DNA from: JBPESN01 sp051710625
GTDB taxonomy: Bacteria; Pseudomonadota; Gammaproteobacteria; Enterobacterales; Enterobacteriaceae
Length of the DNA: 64,000 nucleotides
Reading direction: 5' to 3'
NCBI RefSeq assembly: GCF_051710625.1
Contig: NZ_JBPESN010000004.1
Span: forward strand, 28,475 to 92,474
A program made the position numbers and the translations under genes. Shown here piece after piece: positions 19,118 through 27,438 of the stretch. Position 1 is the first letter of the stretch. Every line of letters starts with the position of its first letter. The notes beneath the pieces were generated by a model. The model was given only the letters and a program-made list of their open reading frames with translations. It had not been told where the DNA came from and made no database searches.

Positions 19118-19196
19118 ATATTCAACTCATCATCGAAACAGTGCAAATGCTGTTCAATTGAGCAGCAGCGCCCGCCCGCAGCCGGCGAAGAGTCTA

Positions 19197-20159
19197 TCAG
19201 CGCGACGGCCGGTTATAGGGGTTGGGATCGCCGGGCTTGCGGGTTTTAAGGAGTTTCAGCACCCACGTATACTGTTCCGGATTTGGGCGGACCAGTGTTT
19301 CCACCGCTTCATTCATGCGCCGCGCCACGGTGGCCTCATCGGCGTCCGTGAGATCCTCCATCGGCGGCAGAAGATGGATATGCAGCAGGCTGGTGTTGCC
19401 GTCATAAACCGGAAACAACGGAACGACGGTAGCGCGGCAGACTTTCATCAGGCGGCCGATAGCCGGCAGCGTCGCTTTGTAGGTGGCAAAAAAATCGACA
19501 AATTCACTGTGCTCAGCGCCGTGATCCTGATCGGGCAGATAATAGCCCCAATACCCCTGACGCACCGAGCTAATAAAAGGTTTAATGCCATCATTGCGGG
19601 CGTGCATACGGCCGCCGAAACGCCGCCGCACGCGGTTCCACATGTAATCCACCAGCTCATTGCGCTGATTGTGAAACATGGCCGCTATTTTCTGGCCGCG
19701 CTCCGCCATCAGCATCGCCGGCACGTCCACTGCCCAGCCGTGAGGAACCAAAAAGATGACATTGCGCCCCTCTTCCTGCAGTCGCTGGATCAATTCGTCG
19801 CCATGCCAGCGCACCCGCGCCAGGACCCGCCGGGGATCGCGGCAGGCCAGTTCGGCCATCAGAATGGTGGACTGCGTGACGCAGGAGAACATGTCGTCGA
19901 TGATGGTTTCCCGCTGCGGCGTGCCGATTTCCGGCAGGCAGTAGGCCAGGTTGACCTGGGCGCGAAAACGCGCTTTGTGCGCAATGCGGCCGCCCGCCCG
20001 GCCCAGCGCGCCCAAAACGGGATCGCGCAGCCGCGGCGGGATCCAGGCTGCTGCGGCAATAGCGCCAATCCCCAGCCAAACGCCCCAGTAACGTGGCGCA
20101 TAGAATGCGCTTTTGAAGGTTGGGATGAACTCTGTCTGTCCCTTTTTTGTCTTTTTCAT
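19197..20159 (-). CDS. lpxM: Lipid A myristoyltransferase LpxM
   Basis: Inner-membrane late acyltransferase adding myristate to Kdo2-lipid A. 320 residues from ATG at 20159 (MKKTKKGQTEFIPTFKSAF), aligned with the E. coli start; an in-frame ATG 10 codons upstream is less likely. The HX4D motif is HGWAVD in FLVPHGWAVDVPAML, and RRRFGGRMHARNDGIKPFI and YYLPDQDHGAEHSEFVDFF are strongly conserved. The frame is intact, ending NPYNRPSR. Lies downstream of mepM on the same strand, as in E. coli, with a terminator between them. Confidence 0.94.
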   Translation of the reverse strand: MKKTKKGQTEFIPTFKSAFYAPRYWGVWLGIGAIAAAAWIPPRLRDPVLGALGRAGGRIAHKARFRAQVNLAYCLPEIGTPQRETIIDDMFSCVTQSTILMAELACRDPRRVLARVRWHGDELIQRLQEEGRNVIFLVPHGWAVDVPAMLMAERGQKIAAMFHNQRNELVDYMWNRVRRRFGGRMHARNDGIKPFISSVRQGYWGYYLPDQDHGAEHSEFVDFFATYKATLPAIGRLMKVCRATVVPLFPVYDGNTSLLHIHLLPPMEDLTDADEATVARRMNEAVETLVRPNPEQYTWVLKLLKTRKPGDPNPYNRPSR

Positions 20160-20213
20160 GCCTTTCTCACTGCTGTTAAACGCGCCCATAGTGTAGTTGA
20201 CCGCATTATAAAG

Positions 20214-20244
20214 AAAAAAAGCAGCCGATCCTGCATCGGCTGCT
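20214..20244 (-). terminator. Terminator between mepM and lpxM
   Basis: Minus strand: AGCAGCCGAT-GCAGG-ATCGGCTGCT forms a 10-bp stem followed by seven T. It should end most mepM transcripts before lpxM. Confidence 0.85.
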
Positions 20245-20256
20245 GAGGGCGTCATA

Positions 20257-21582
20257 TCAATTTAACTGCAGCTGGGGCAGCATTTGTTTGACCTGGGCAA
20301 GATACTCGGCGCGATCGCGGACGGTCAGACCTTCGGTGCGCGGCAGTTTAGCGGTCAGCGGATTGACCGCCTGCTGGTTGATCCACACCTCATAATGCAG
20401 ATGAGGGCCGGTGGAGCGTCCGGTATTCCCGGACAGGGCGATACGGTCGCCGCGCTTCACTTTCTGTCCCGGTTTCACCAGCAGTTTTTTCAGGTGCATA
20501 TAGCGGGTCATATACTGACGACCGTGACGGATAGCCACATAATTCCCGGCGGCACCGTCGCGTTTGCTGACCATCACCTCGCCGTCGCCTACCGCCAATA
20601 CCGGCGTACCGACCGGGACGGCGAAATCAACGCCGCGGTGGGGCGCAATGCGCCCGGTAACGGGGTTAAGCCGCCGTGGGTTGAAATTGGAGGAGACGCG
20701 GAATTGTTTCACGGTGGGAAAGCGCATAAACCCCCGGGCCAGCCCGGCGGCATCGCGATTATAGAATTTACCGTCATCCGCACGGAAGGCGTAGTAATCC
20801 TTACCGCCGCTACGCAAGCGCACGCCGAGCAATTGGCTTTGGGCGCTCTTGCCGTCCAGCATTTCCCTTGAAGTTAGAACCGAGAACTGATCGCCTTTAC
20901 GCAGCTTGCGAAAATCCAGCTGCCACTGCAGGGCCTTGATCACCGCATTGATATCACCGCCGGTCAGGCCAGCGGCGCGGGCGCTGGTGATAAAACTGCC
21001 GTCGAGCTGGCCGGTCAAGGTCGTATTGCGCCATTCGCCGGTCATATTGGCGATACTTTCCTTGAAGCCGCCGTCAATGCAGTCATAAGTGCGCGTCTCG
21101 CGGCGGGAAACATCCCAGGTCAGGCGCTGTAAATCACCGCCGGTGGTCAGCCTCCATGAGAGAGACTGGCCCATCTTCAGATTGCGCAACGCGGGATTTT
21201 GCCGGGCCAGCACGGTGACGTCGGCAATATCGATGCCGTACTGAGTGAGGACGCTGCTTAGAGTATCGCCGGTGGAGATGACGTATTCATGCACGCCTGC
21301 CTCCCCTTCCACGCGTTCGTCCAGTTCATCCTTGGGGATATCTTCGTCGCTGTCTGGGGTTGTTTGATCGAGCGGTTCGCTCGCCTCAGGCGCCAGCTCG
21401 CGCAATTGGTGGTTTTCCAGTGGAATGATACGGCTGTTGGGCTGTTCCACTACCGGGGAATAAATATAAGGTCGCCAAACGGCGACAACCAGTGTGACGA
21501 TGGTTAACGACCCCAGCATGACGCGGTGGGGTCGCGGCAGATGATTAAACGCCAGGGCGAAAAAGCGGGCTATCTGCTGCAC
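20257..21582 (-). CDS. mepM: Murein DD-endopeptidase MepM
   Basis: Peptidase M23 that cuts D-Ala-mDAP cross-links to let new peptidoglycan in. 441 residues against 440 in E. coli. Order: N-terminal cytoplasmic part, one membrane anchor (VMLGSLTIVTLVVAVW, about 21-36), a LysM-like region (YVISTGDTLSSVLTQYGIDI, about 100-119) and the LytM/M23 domain with HRGVDFAVPVGTPV (zinc His/Asp) and GPHLHYEVW. The frame is intact, ending MLPQLQLN. Divergence of the next gene block starts with znuA, 12 bases upstream. Confidence 0.95.
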   Translation of the reverse strand: MQQIARFFALAFNHLPRPHRVMLGSLTIVTLVVAVWRPYIYSPVVEQPNSRIIPLENHQLRELAPEASEPLDQTTPDSDEDIPKDELDERVEGEAGVHEYVISTGDTLSSVLTQYGIDIADVTVLARQNPALRNLKMGQSLSWRLTTGGDLQRLTWDVSRRETRTYDCIDGGFKESIANMTGEWRNTTLTGQLDGSFITSARAAGLTGGDINAVIKALQWQLDFRKLRKGDQFSVLTSREMLDGKSAQSQLLGVRLRSGGKDYYAFRADDGKFYNRDAAGLARGFMRFPTVKQFRVSSNFNPRRLNPVTGRIAPHRGVDFAVPVGTPVLAVGDGEVMVSKRDGAAGNYVAIRHGRQYMTRYMHLKKLLVKPGQKVKRGDRIALSGNTGRSTGPHLHYEVWINQQAVNPLTAKLPRTEGLTVRDRAEYLAQVKQMLPQLQLN

Positions 21583-21594
21583 TAATGACTATCC

Positions 21595-22566
21595 TCATGT
21601 GTTCTTTTCCAGGCAGCTCACGTACTGGTTCGACAGTTGCAACAGGAAGCGCGCGTAGCTTTCCTTGTCCAAAGCAATACCTATTCCTAGCGGGTCCAGG
21701 GTGCCTATATGCACGTTTGTCCCGCGGGCGACGGCGTTGATAACGGCTGGTCTGAATTGTGGCTCAGCAAAAATACAGGTCGCTTTTTGCTCAACCAACT
21801 GTGTTCTGATTTTGTGTAAAGCCTGCGCGCCAGGCTGTATTTCGGGATTGATAGCGAAATATCCTGACGGCGTCAGGCCATAGTATGTTTCAAAATACCC
21901 ATACGCATCGTGGAATACGTAATACCCTTTAGCGCGAACAGGTGCCAGCATTGTAGCGATATTTTTGTCATTTTTTGTCAAGACGCCTTTGAAAATGCGC
22001 AGATTATCGTCCAAAAGTTGTTTCTTTTCGGGTATTAACTCCACAAGACGGTCATGTATCGCCGCGGCCGCGCGCTCAGCAATGGTCGGCGAAAGCCACA
22101 GATGCATATTAAATTCGCCGTAATAATGACCGTGCTCGCCGCCCTCATCAGCGGCATGCTCATGATTTTTATGCAATTCTTCGCTGCTTTTTTGCAGTAG
22201 CGGCATGACGGTGGGTAGACCGGCGAGGGTAATACGGCGGTTAGCAGGCAGCGACGAGGCGGGTCTTGATAAAAATGCTTCTAGCTCCGGCCCTACCCAG
22301 ACTAGCACATCCGCTTTTTTCAAGCGCAGCGCATCCGTCGGCCGCAGCGCGTAATCATGAGGGGAAGCGCCATCGGGCAAGACAACCTCCACCGGCATCA
22401 CGCCATCGGCAACGGCGACGGCGATAAATCCCAGCGGACGCACAGAGGTGACGACCGCGGCCTGAGCATGCACACCGGCCGTCACCCCGAATGCGGCACC
22501 CCATAAGGCGAAACGACAGGTGCGGTAAACAGGGCGCAACACGGCGTTGGAAAGGAAGGCGGGCAT
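21595..22566 (-). CDS. znuA: Zinc ABC transporter periplasmic binding protein ZnuA
   Basis: Periplasmic high-affinity Zn(II) receptor feeding ZnuBC. 323 residues from ATG at 22566 with a signal peptide (GAAFGVTAGVHAQA). The cluster-A-I family features are clear: VEVVLPDGASPHDYALRPTD (first His ligand), the His/Asp/Glu-rich loop HKNHEHAADEGGEHGHYY, NMHLWLSP, YYVFHDAYGYFETYYG. The open frame upstream of 22566 runs antisense to znuC and is not real. Divergent from znuCB across a Zur site. Confidence 0.94.
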   Translation of the reverse strand: MPAFLSNAVLRPVYRTCRFALWGAAFGVTAGVHAQAAVVTSVRPLGFIAVAVADGVMPVEVVLPDGASPHDYALRPTDALRLKKADVLVWVGPELEAFLSRPASSLPANRRITLAGLPTVMPLLQKSSEELHKNHEHAADEGGEHGHYYGEFNMHLWLSPTIAERAAAAIHDRLVELIPEKKQLLDDNLRIFKGVLTKNDKNIATMLAPVRAKGYYVFHDAYGYFETYYGLTPSGYFAINPEIQPGAQALHKIRTQLVEQKATCIFAEPQFRPAVINAVARGTNVHIGTLDPLGIGIALDKESYARFLLQLSNQYVSCLEKNT

Positions 22567-22596
22567 GGCATTATTCTCATCGGTAACGAAGCGGGT

Positions 22597-22616
22597 TGTT
22601 ATGTTATAATAACGCG
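22597..22616. promoter_or_regulatory. Zur operator between znuA and znuC
   Basis: TGTTATGTTATAATAACGCG lies midway between the divergent starts and resembles the Zur box core of enterobacterial znu promoters (GTTATANTATAAC). Confidence 0.7.
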
Positions 22617-22639
22617 GCAATTTAACAACCGTAATCATC

Positions 22640-23407
22640 ATGACCGACTTGGTAGCCCTTGAGCACATTGCCGTCGCCTTCGGGCGAAAAGCGGTACTGC
22701 ACGATATCTCATTTACCCTGCGCCACGGACACATTCTCACCCTGCTCGGCCCGAACGGCGCCGGTAAATCGACGCTGGTGCGGGTAGTGCTCGGCCTTAT
22801 TGCGCCAGGTGCCGGCATCATAAGGCGCCAGCCTAAACTGCGCGTGGGTTATGTGCCGCAGAAAATTCATCTTGATCCCACGCTGCCGCTGACGGTCGAA
22901 CGCTTCGTGCGTCTGCGTCCGGGGGTGAAGAAAGGCGATATTGGACCGGCGCTCGCGCGGGTGCAGGCGCAGCATTTGCATCAGGCCCCGATGCAGAAGC
23001 TATCCGGCGGTGAAATGCAACGGGTGATGCTGGCGCGCGCCGTGCTCAATTCACCACAACTCCTGGTGCTGGACGAGCCTACTCAGGGCGTGGACGTCAA
23101 CGGTCAGGTGGCGCTGTATGATTTAATCGACAACCTTCGCCGTACGCTCGGTTGCGGCGTATTAATGGTGTCACACGATTTACATCTGGTGATGGCGAAA
23201 ACCGATGAAGTGCTGTGCCTTAATCGCCATATCTGCTGTTCCGGTACGCCGGAAGTGGTCTCGGCTCATCCGAATTTTATTGCCATGTTCGGCTATCGTG
23301 AATCATCGCAGCTCGCCATTTACCGCCATCATCACAATCATCGCCACGATTTGCAGGGTGAGGTCATGCCGGCCGCGCAGCCGCACGGAGAGTGCCGCCA
23401 TGATTGA
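22640..23407 (+). CDS. znuC: Zinc ABC transporter ATP-binding protein ZnuC
   Basis: Cytoplasmic ATPase of the ZnuABC importer. 255 residues with Walker A GPNGAGKST (about 38-46), signature LSGGEMQRVMLARAV, Walker B LLVLDEPTQGVD and switch MVSHDLHLVM. A His-rich tail (YRHHHNHRHDLQ) is typical of ZnuC. Intact, and its last 8 bases overlap the start of znuB, implying translational coupling. Confidence 0.95.
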   Translation: MTDLVALEHIAVAFGRKAVLHDISFTLRHGHILTLLGPNGAGKSTLVRVVLGLIAPGAGIIRRQPKLRVGYVPQKIHLDPTLPLTVERFVRLRPGVKKGDIGPALARVQAQHLHQAPMQKLSGGEMQRVMLARAVLNSPQLLVLDEPTQGVDVNGQVALYDLIDNLRRTLGCGVLMVSHDLHLVMAKTDEVLCLNRHICCSGTPEVVSAHPNFIAMFGYRESSQLAIYRHHHNHRHDLQGEVMPAAQPHGECRHD

Positions 23408-24185
23408 ATTATTGCTGCCCGGCTGGGTTGCTGGCCTGCTGCTTTCGCTGGCGGCAGGTCCGCTCGGTGCCTTCGTGGTCTGGCGCAAGATGTCGTATTT
23501 TGGCGATACCCTGGCGCACGCCTCTCTTCTTGGCGTCGCTTTTGGTCTGTTGCTGAACATTAATCCGTTTTATGCGGTGATCGCGGTCACCCTGGCGCTG
23601 GCGCTGGGACTGGTGTGGCTGGAACGCTTTCCTCAATTAGCTATCGACACTCTGCTGGGCATTCTGGCGCACGGGTCGCTGTCCCTGGGCCTGGTGGTGG
23701 TCAGCCTGATGCAAGGGGTGCGGGTAGACCTGATGGCGTACCTGTTTGGCGATTTGCTGGCGGTCACGCCGCAGGATATTGCGCTGGTGGCCGTCGCGGT
23801 CGCGGTGATATTGACGCTTATCCTGTGGCAATGGTGTGCGTTACTGTCCGTGACCATCAGTCCTGAATTGGCCCACGTCGACGGGATCTGCCTGCCCCGC
23901 ATCAAGCTGCTATTAATGCTGGTCACGGCGCTGACCATCGGGCTGGCGATGAAATTTGTCGGCGCATTGATCATTACGTCGTTGCTTATTATCCCCGCCG
24001 CCGCCGCCCGCCGTTGCGCGCGCAACCCGGAACGAATGGCGGTGTGCGCCACGTTGGCCGGCGTGCTGGCGGTTACCGGCGGCCTGGCGTTTTCCGCGCT
24101 CTACGATACGCCGGCCGGTCCGTCCGTGGTGCTGTGCGCCTCGGTACTGTTTCTGCTCAGTCTGACGATGAAAATCCGGTCGTGA
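23400..24185 (+). CDS. znuB: Zinc ABC transporter permease ZnuB
   Basis: Inner-membrane ABC-3 permease. 261 residues from ATG at 23400 (MIELLLPGWVAGLLLSLAAG), with about eight hydrophobic segments, ending SLTMKIRS. The open frame extends upstream within znuC, but 23400 matches E. coli and gives the usual overlap. Frame intact. Confidence 0.94.
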   Translation: MIELLLPGWVAGLLLSLAAGPLGAFVVWRKMSYFGDTLAHASLLGVAFGLLLNINPFYAVIAVTLALALGLVWLERFPQLAIDTLLGILAHGSLSLGLVVVSLMQGVRVDLMAYLFGDLLAVTPQDIALVAVAVAVILTLILWQWCALLSVTISPELAHVDGICLPRIKLLLMLVTALTIGLAMKFVGALIITSLLIIPAAAARRCARNPERMAVCATLAGVLAVTGGLAFSALYDTPAGPSVVLCASVLFLLSLTMKIRS

Positions 24186-24249
24186 CCCCCGCTCGCACGG
24201 GGCAGGTCACACCGCCGCCACGCGGGCCAAAACCTCCTTTGCGTACAGA

Positions 24250-24930
24250 TCAAAGCGTCGCCGCGCGGGTCAACGGCGTGATAGATCGCAGGCCGGGGCT
24301 GGTGCCGCGCCCCCCGCTGATATTCAGCGCCAGACAGGCGGCGCTGCGGCTGACGATGTGCTGCAAATCCCCCGTCTGATAAAACCCCAGCCGCGCCACA
24401 ATGCCAAAGCGATCGCGCACGGCGGCGTCAGCGAGCCGGCGCGGGTGGTGGCTCCCACCAGCGTAAACGGAGGCAGCTCGATTTTGATTGAGCGGGCGGC
24501 CGGCCCCTCGCCTATCATAATATCCAGCTGGTAGTCTTCCATGGCCGGGTACAGCACTTCTTTCCACCACCGGTGACAGTCTGTGGATTTCATCAATGAA
24601 TAAAACGTCATGGGGTTCGAGATTGGTTAGCATGCCCGCCAGATCGCCGGCTTTTTCCAGCACCGGACCCGAGGTGGTGCGCAAATTGACGCCCATCTCA
24701 TTGGCGACAATGTTCGCCAGCGTGGTTTTACCCAGACCCGGCGGCACCGAGATCAACAGATGATCGAGCGCGTCACCGTGCATTTTCGCCGCCTGAATGA
24801 AAATCTCCATTTGCTCGCGCACGTGCAGCTGGCCGATATAGTTTTCCAGTTTTTTTGGTCGGATAGCGCGGTCGATAACCTCTTCTCCGGTCACCGCGTC
24901 GGCGCTCATCAGTCGATCGGCTTCTATCAT
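24250..24930 (-). pseudogene. ruvB: Holliday junction helicase RuvB, frameshifted and truncated
   Basis: AAA+ motor of branch migration. N-terminal 120 residues are good (MIEADRLMSADAVTGEEVID; Walker A PPGLGKTTL with HLLISV where LLIFG is usual; Walker B VLFIDEIHRLSPVVE). The frame shifts near 24575; EVLYPAMEDYQLDIMIGEGP and PPFTLVGATTRAGSLT continue in another frame, then a second shift occurs. The last third (winged helix) is missing: the match fades at ISGGRGTS, and only about 60 bases remain before the znuB stop. E. coli RuvB has 336 residues. Confidence 0.9.
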
Positions 24931-24938
24931 CTTCTACC

Positions 24939-25558
24939 TCACAGCGCGGCGCGCAGCGCATCACGAATTAGCATTTCACAATCAGCGCCAGCTCTCGCTA
25001 CTTTACTGACCATCCGGCTTGCCTCCTGCGGTTTATAACCCAGCGCCACCAGGGCGGCCACTGCTTCACTCTCGGGATAGGCAGGCATGGCAGGCGCATC
25101 AAATGGCGGCAGGGATCTCGCCCGCGCCCTGTGGCGCAAACAGATCGCCAGACAGGCCTTTGAACCTGTCCTTCATTTCCACCACCAGCCGTTCCGCAGT
25201 CTTCTTGCCGACACCGGGCAATTTCACCAGGGCGTTGGTTTCCTGGCGTTCCACGGCGCTGACAAACTGTTGCGCCGACATGCAGGACCAAATCGCTAGC
25301 GCCAGATTTAGCCCGATCCCGTTGACTTTAATTAGCTCGCGAAACAGCACCCGCTCCTGTTTATGGATAAAGCCAAACAGCAGCTGGGCGTCCTCACGTA
25401 CCACGAAATGGGTGAAGATGACCGTCTCCTGTCCGCTCTCCGGCAGGGCATAGAAACAGGTCATCGGCATAAAGACCTCATACCTACCCCATGGGTTTCC
25501 AATAGCACCTGCGGCGGCTGCTTTTCCAGAATGATGCCTTCTGACGACGTCCGATCAC
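24939..25558 (-). pseudogene. ruvA: Holliday junction protein RuvA, frameshifted
   Basis: Tetrameric junction-binding partner of RuvB. GTG at 25558 begins VIGR, but the frame shifts within a few codons to EGIILEKQPPQVLLETHGVG and again to MPMTCFYALPESGQETVIFT. The HhH region is altered (NGIGLNLALAIWSCMSAQQF, where E. coli has GVGPKLALAILSGMSA). After GLSGDLFAPQGAGEI another shift leads to the C-terminal domain SEAVAALVALGYKPQEASRM, ending MLIRDALRAAL. At least three lesions. An SOS box is still present upstream. Confidence 0.9.
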
Positions 25559-25608
25559 CTCGACCTTCCTTAATGCGTCAGGTAGTTACTTATGATGGTT
25601 ATGCTAGG

Positions 25609-25624
25609 CTGGATGGATATCCAG
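25609..25624. promoter_or_regulatory. LexA (SOS) box of ruvAB
   Basis: CTGGATGGATATCCAG fits CTG-N10-CAG and closely resembles the E. coli ruvA box. It lies about 50 bases upstream of the ruvA start on the minus strand. Confidence 0.8.
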
Positions 25625-25653
25625 CCTGAAGGTTAACACGCCACCGCCGACCG

Positions 25654-26184
25654 CTAACGCAGCCGGCCGCGCGCCAGATTCAACCCGCCGCTGCCCATGC
25701 GCAAGGATTTTGGCTGACGTGGCAATGGGTGATGGCGATAGCCAACGCATCGGCAGCATCCGCCTGCGGGTTGGCCGGTAGCGTCAAAAGGGTACGCACC
25801 ATATGCTGCACCTGAGATTTTTCTGCTGCACCACAGCCTACCACCGTTTGTTTCACCTGCCGCGCCGCATATTCAAATACCGGCAAATCCAGATTCATCG
25901 CCGCCACGATAGCGACCCCGCGCGCCTGACCCAGCTTTAACGCCGAGTCCGCGTTCTTGGTCATAAAAACCTGCTCTATCGCCAGGCAGTCGGGCTGAAA
26001 CTGTGTAATGATTTCGCTGGCGCCGGCATAAATCAGCTTCAGACAGCTTCAGACGCGCTGGCAGATCGTCGACTTTGGTCTGGATACAGCCGCTCCCCAG
26101 GTAGGTCAGTTTACGTTCTTCCTGCCGTACGATGCCATAGCCGGTAATGCGCGAACAGGGGTCGATGCCCAGAATCACCGTCAT
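25654..26184 (-). pseudogene. ruvC: Holliday junction resolvase RuvC, frameshifted
   Basis: The N-terminus MTVILGIDPCSRITGYGIVR keeps the catalytic Asp7 but has Cys for the usual Gly in GIDPGSR. A tandem 10-bp duplication at 26034-26053 shifts the frame after DDLPARLKL; without it the frame reads IYAGASEIITQFQPD. The rest, KNADSALKLGQARGVAIVAA, YAARQVKQTVVGCGAAEKSQ and ADAADALAIAITHCHVSQN, is well preserved. A further shift near 25690 precedes the natural end LNLARGRLR at 25654. Confidence 0.92.
26034..26053. repeat. 10-bp tandem duplication in ruvC
   Basis: CAGCTTCAGA occurs twice in a row. Deleting one copy restores the ruvC frame through RLKLIYAGASEIIT, so it is the inactivating event at this point. 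Confidence 0.88.
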
Positions 26185-26227
26185 GCCGCTGCCGCCCGGC
26201 GTATGAGATAAGGCGGGAACGCGGTCA

Positions 26228-26971
26228 TCACAGGGTTGCCGCCGCCTCGTCGGAAATCTTCCCGTTGTGGTAGACTTCCTGCACGTCATCGGAGTCTTCC
26301 AGCATGTCGATAAGGCGCAGCAATTTCGGCGCAGTCTTGGCGTCCAGGTCGGCGCGGGTCGACGGCACCAGCGCCACTTCCGACGCTTCCGGCGTCAGCC
26401 CGGCCGCTTCCAGCGCGTCCTTTACCTCGCCGAAAGCCTCAGGAGTGGTGTATACGTCAATTGCCCCGTCATCATAGGTGATTACGTCATCGGCACCGGC
26501 CTCAAGCGCCGCATCCATGATGGTGTCTTCGCTCAGACCCAGCGCAAAGGAAATGACCCCTCGTTTGGTGAACAAATACGACACGGAGCCGTCAGTGCCC
26601 AAATTGCCGCCGGTTTTGGTAAAGGCGTGACGCACTTCGGAAACGGTACGGTTGCGGTTATCGCTCAGGCACTCCACCATGACCGCGGTACCGCCCGGGC
26701 CGTAGCCCTCGTAAATGATAGTTTCCATCTGCGCCTCATCATCACCGCCCACGCCGCGGGCGATAGCGCGATTCAAGGTATCGCGCGTCATGTTATTGGC
26801 TAATGCTTTATCCACCGCTGCGCGCAAACGGGGATTTGAGCCGACATCGCCTCCACCCAGACGAGCGGCGGTGACCAGTTCGCGGATGATCTTGGTGAAA
26901 ATCTTCCCGCGCTTAGCGTTCTGTGCGGCTTTACGATGCTTGGTATTGGCCCACTTACTATGACCTGCCAT
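26228..26971 (-). CDS. yebC: YebC/PmpR-family translation and regulatory protein
   Basis: Cytoplasmic TACO1/YebC-family protein; members have been described as DNA-binding regulators and as helpers of translation at proline-rich sites. 247 residues, close to E. coli YebC (246): MAGHSKWANTKHRKAAQNAK at the start and TYDDGAIDVYTTPEAFGEVK in the middle. Frame intact. Lies between nudB and ruvC as in E. coli. Confidence 0.94.
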   Translation of the reverse strand: MAGHSKWANTKHRKAAQNAKRGKIFTKIIRELVTAARLGGGDVGSNPRLRAAVDKALANNMTRDTLNRAIARGVGGDDEAQMETIIYEGYGPGGTAVMVECLSDNRNRTVSEVRHAFTKTGGNLGTDGSVSYLFTKRGVISFALGLSEDTIMDAALEAGADDVITYDDGAIDVYTTPEAFGEVKDALEAAGLTPEASEVALVPSTRADLDAKTAPKLLRLIDMLEDSDDVQEVYHNGKISDEAAATL

Positions 26972-26982
26972 ATTTTTCTCCG

Positions 26983-27000
26983 AAAAAAGCCTTTTCAGGC
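26983..27000 (-). terminator. Weak terminator/attenuator after nudB
   Basis: Minus strand: GCCT-GAAA-AGGC followed by six T, overlapping the nudB stop and 12 bases before the yebC ATG. The short stem suggests partial termination. Confidence 0.45.
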
Positions 27001-27438
27001 CGGATGAATAACAAATTCTTCAATCGCCTGCCGGTTACTCCAGGATTTGATCAACGCCGCAGATGCCGCGGCGGCCATCCAGCGCCAGCTAAGATGCTCG
27101 CTTAACACGGGCGCCCGCTCACAGGGTAGCGTTAAACAAAACCAATATTCTGTATTGTGCGTCACTCCGGGGGCGTAACGGTGGCGAAAATGACTAAAAA
27201 TTTCAAACTGAATACAGCGCTGGCAATCGGTGAGCGTCAGCCCGCCGGCGTCCACATCGAAACCGGTTTCCTCACGGACTTCCCGCCGCGCCGCTGCCGC
27301 CGGAAGTTCGCCGGCATCGATACCGCCTGTAACCGACTGCCAGAACGCCAGGTCATCCCGGCGTTGTAACATCAGTACCCGCCCGCTGTCGGCGGCAGAG
27401 ATAACCACCAGCACCGAAACCGGGCGTTTATAGGGCAT
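26995..27438 (-). CDS. nudB: Dihydroneopterin triphosphate diphosphatase NudB
   Basis: Nudix hydrolase of folate synthesis, removing pyrophosphate from dihydroneopterin triphosphate. 147 residues. The Nudix box GGIDAGELPAAAARREVREE-TGFD runs at about residues 37-60 with the conserved REVREETG. The ATG at 27438 overlaps the aspS stop by one base (TAATG), implying coupled translation. Frame intact. Confidence 0.92.
   Translation of the reverse strand: MPYKRPVSVLVVISAADSGRVLMLQRRDDLAFWQSVTGGIDAGELPAAAARREVREETGFDVDAGGLTLTDCQRCIQFEIFSHFRHRYAPGVTHNTEYWFCLTLPCERAPVLSEHLSWRWMAAAASAALIKSWSNRQAIEEFVIHPA

Noticed and set aside
19158..20246. 362-codon plus-strand frame
   Set aside because: It lies opposite lpxM, whose motifs are clear; the plus frame has no recognisable domain.
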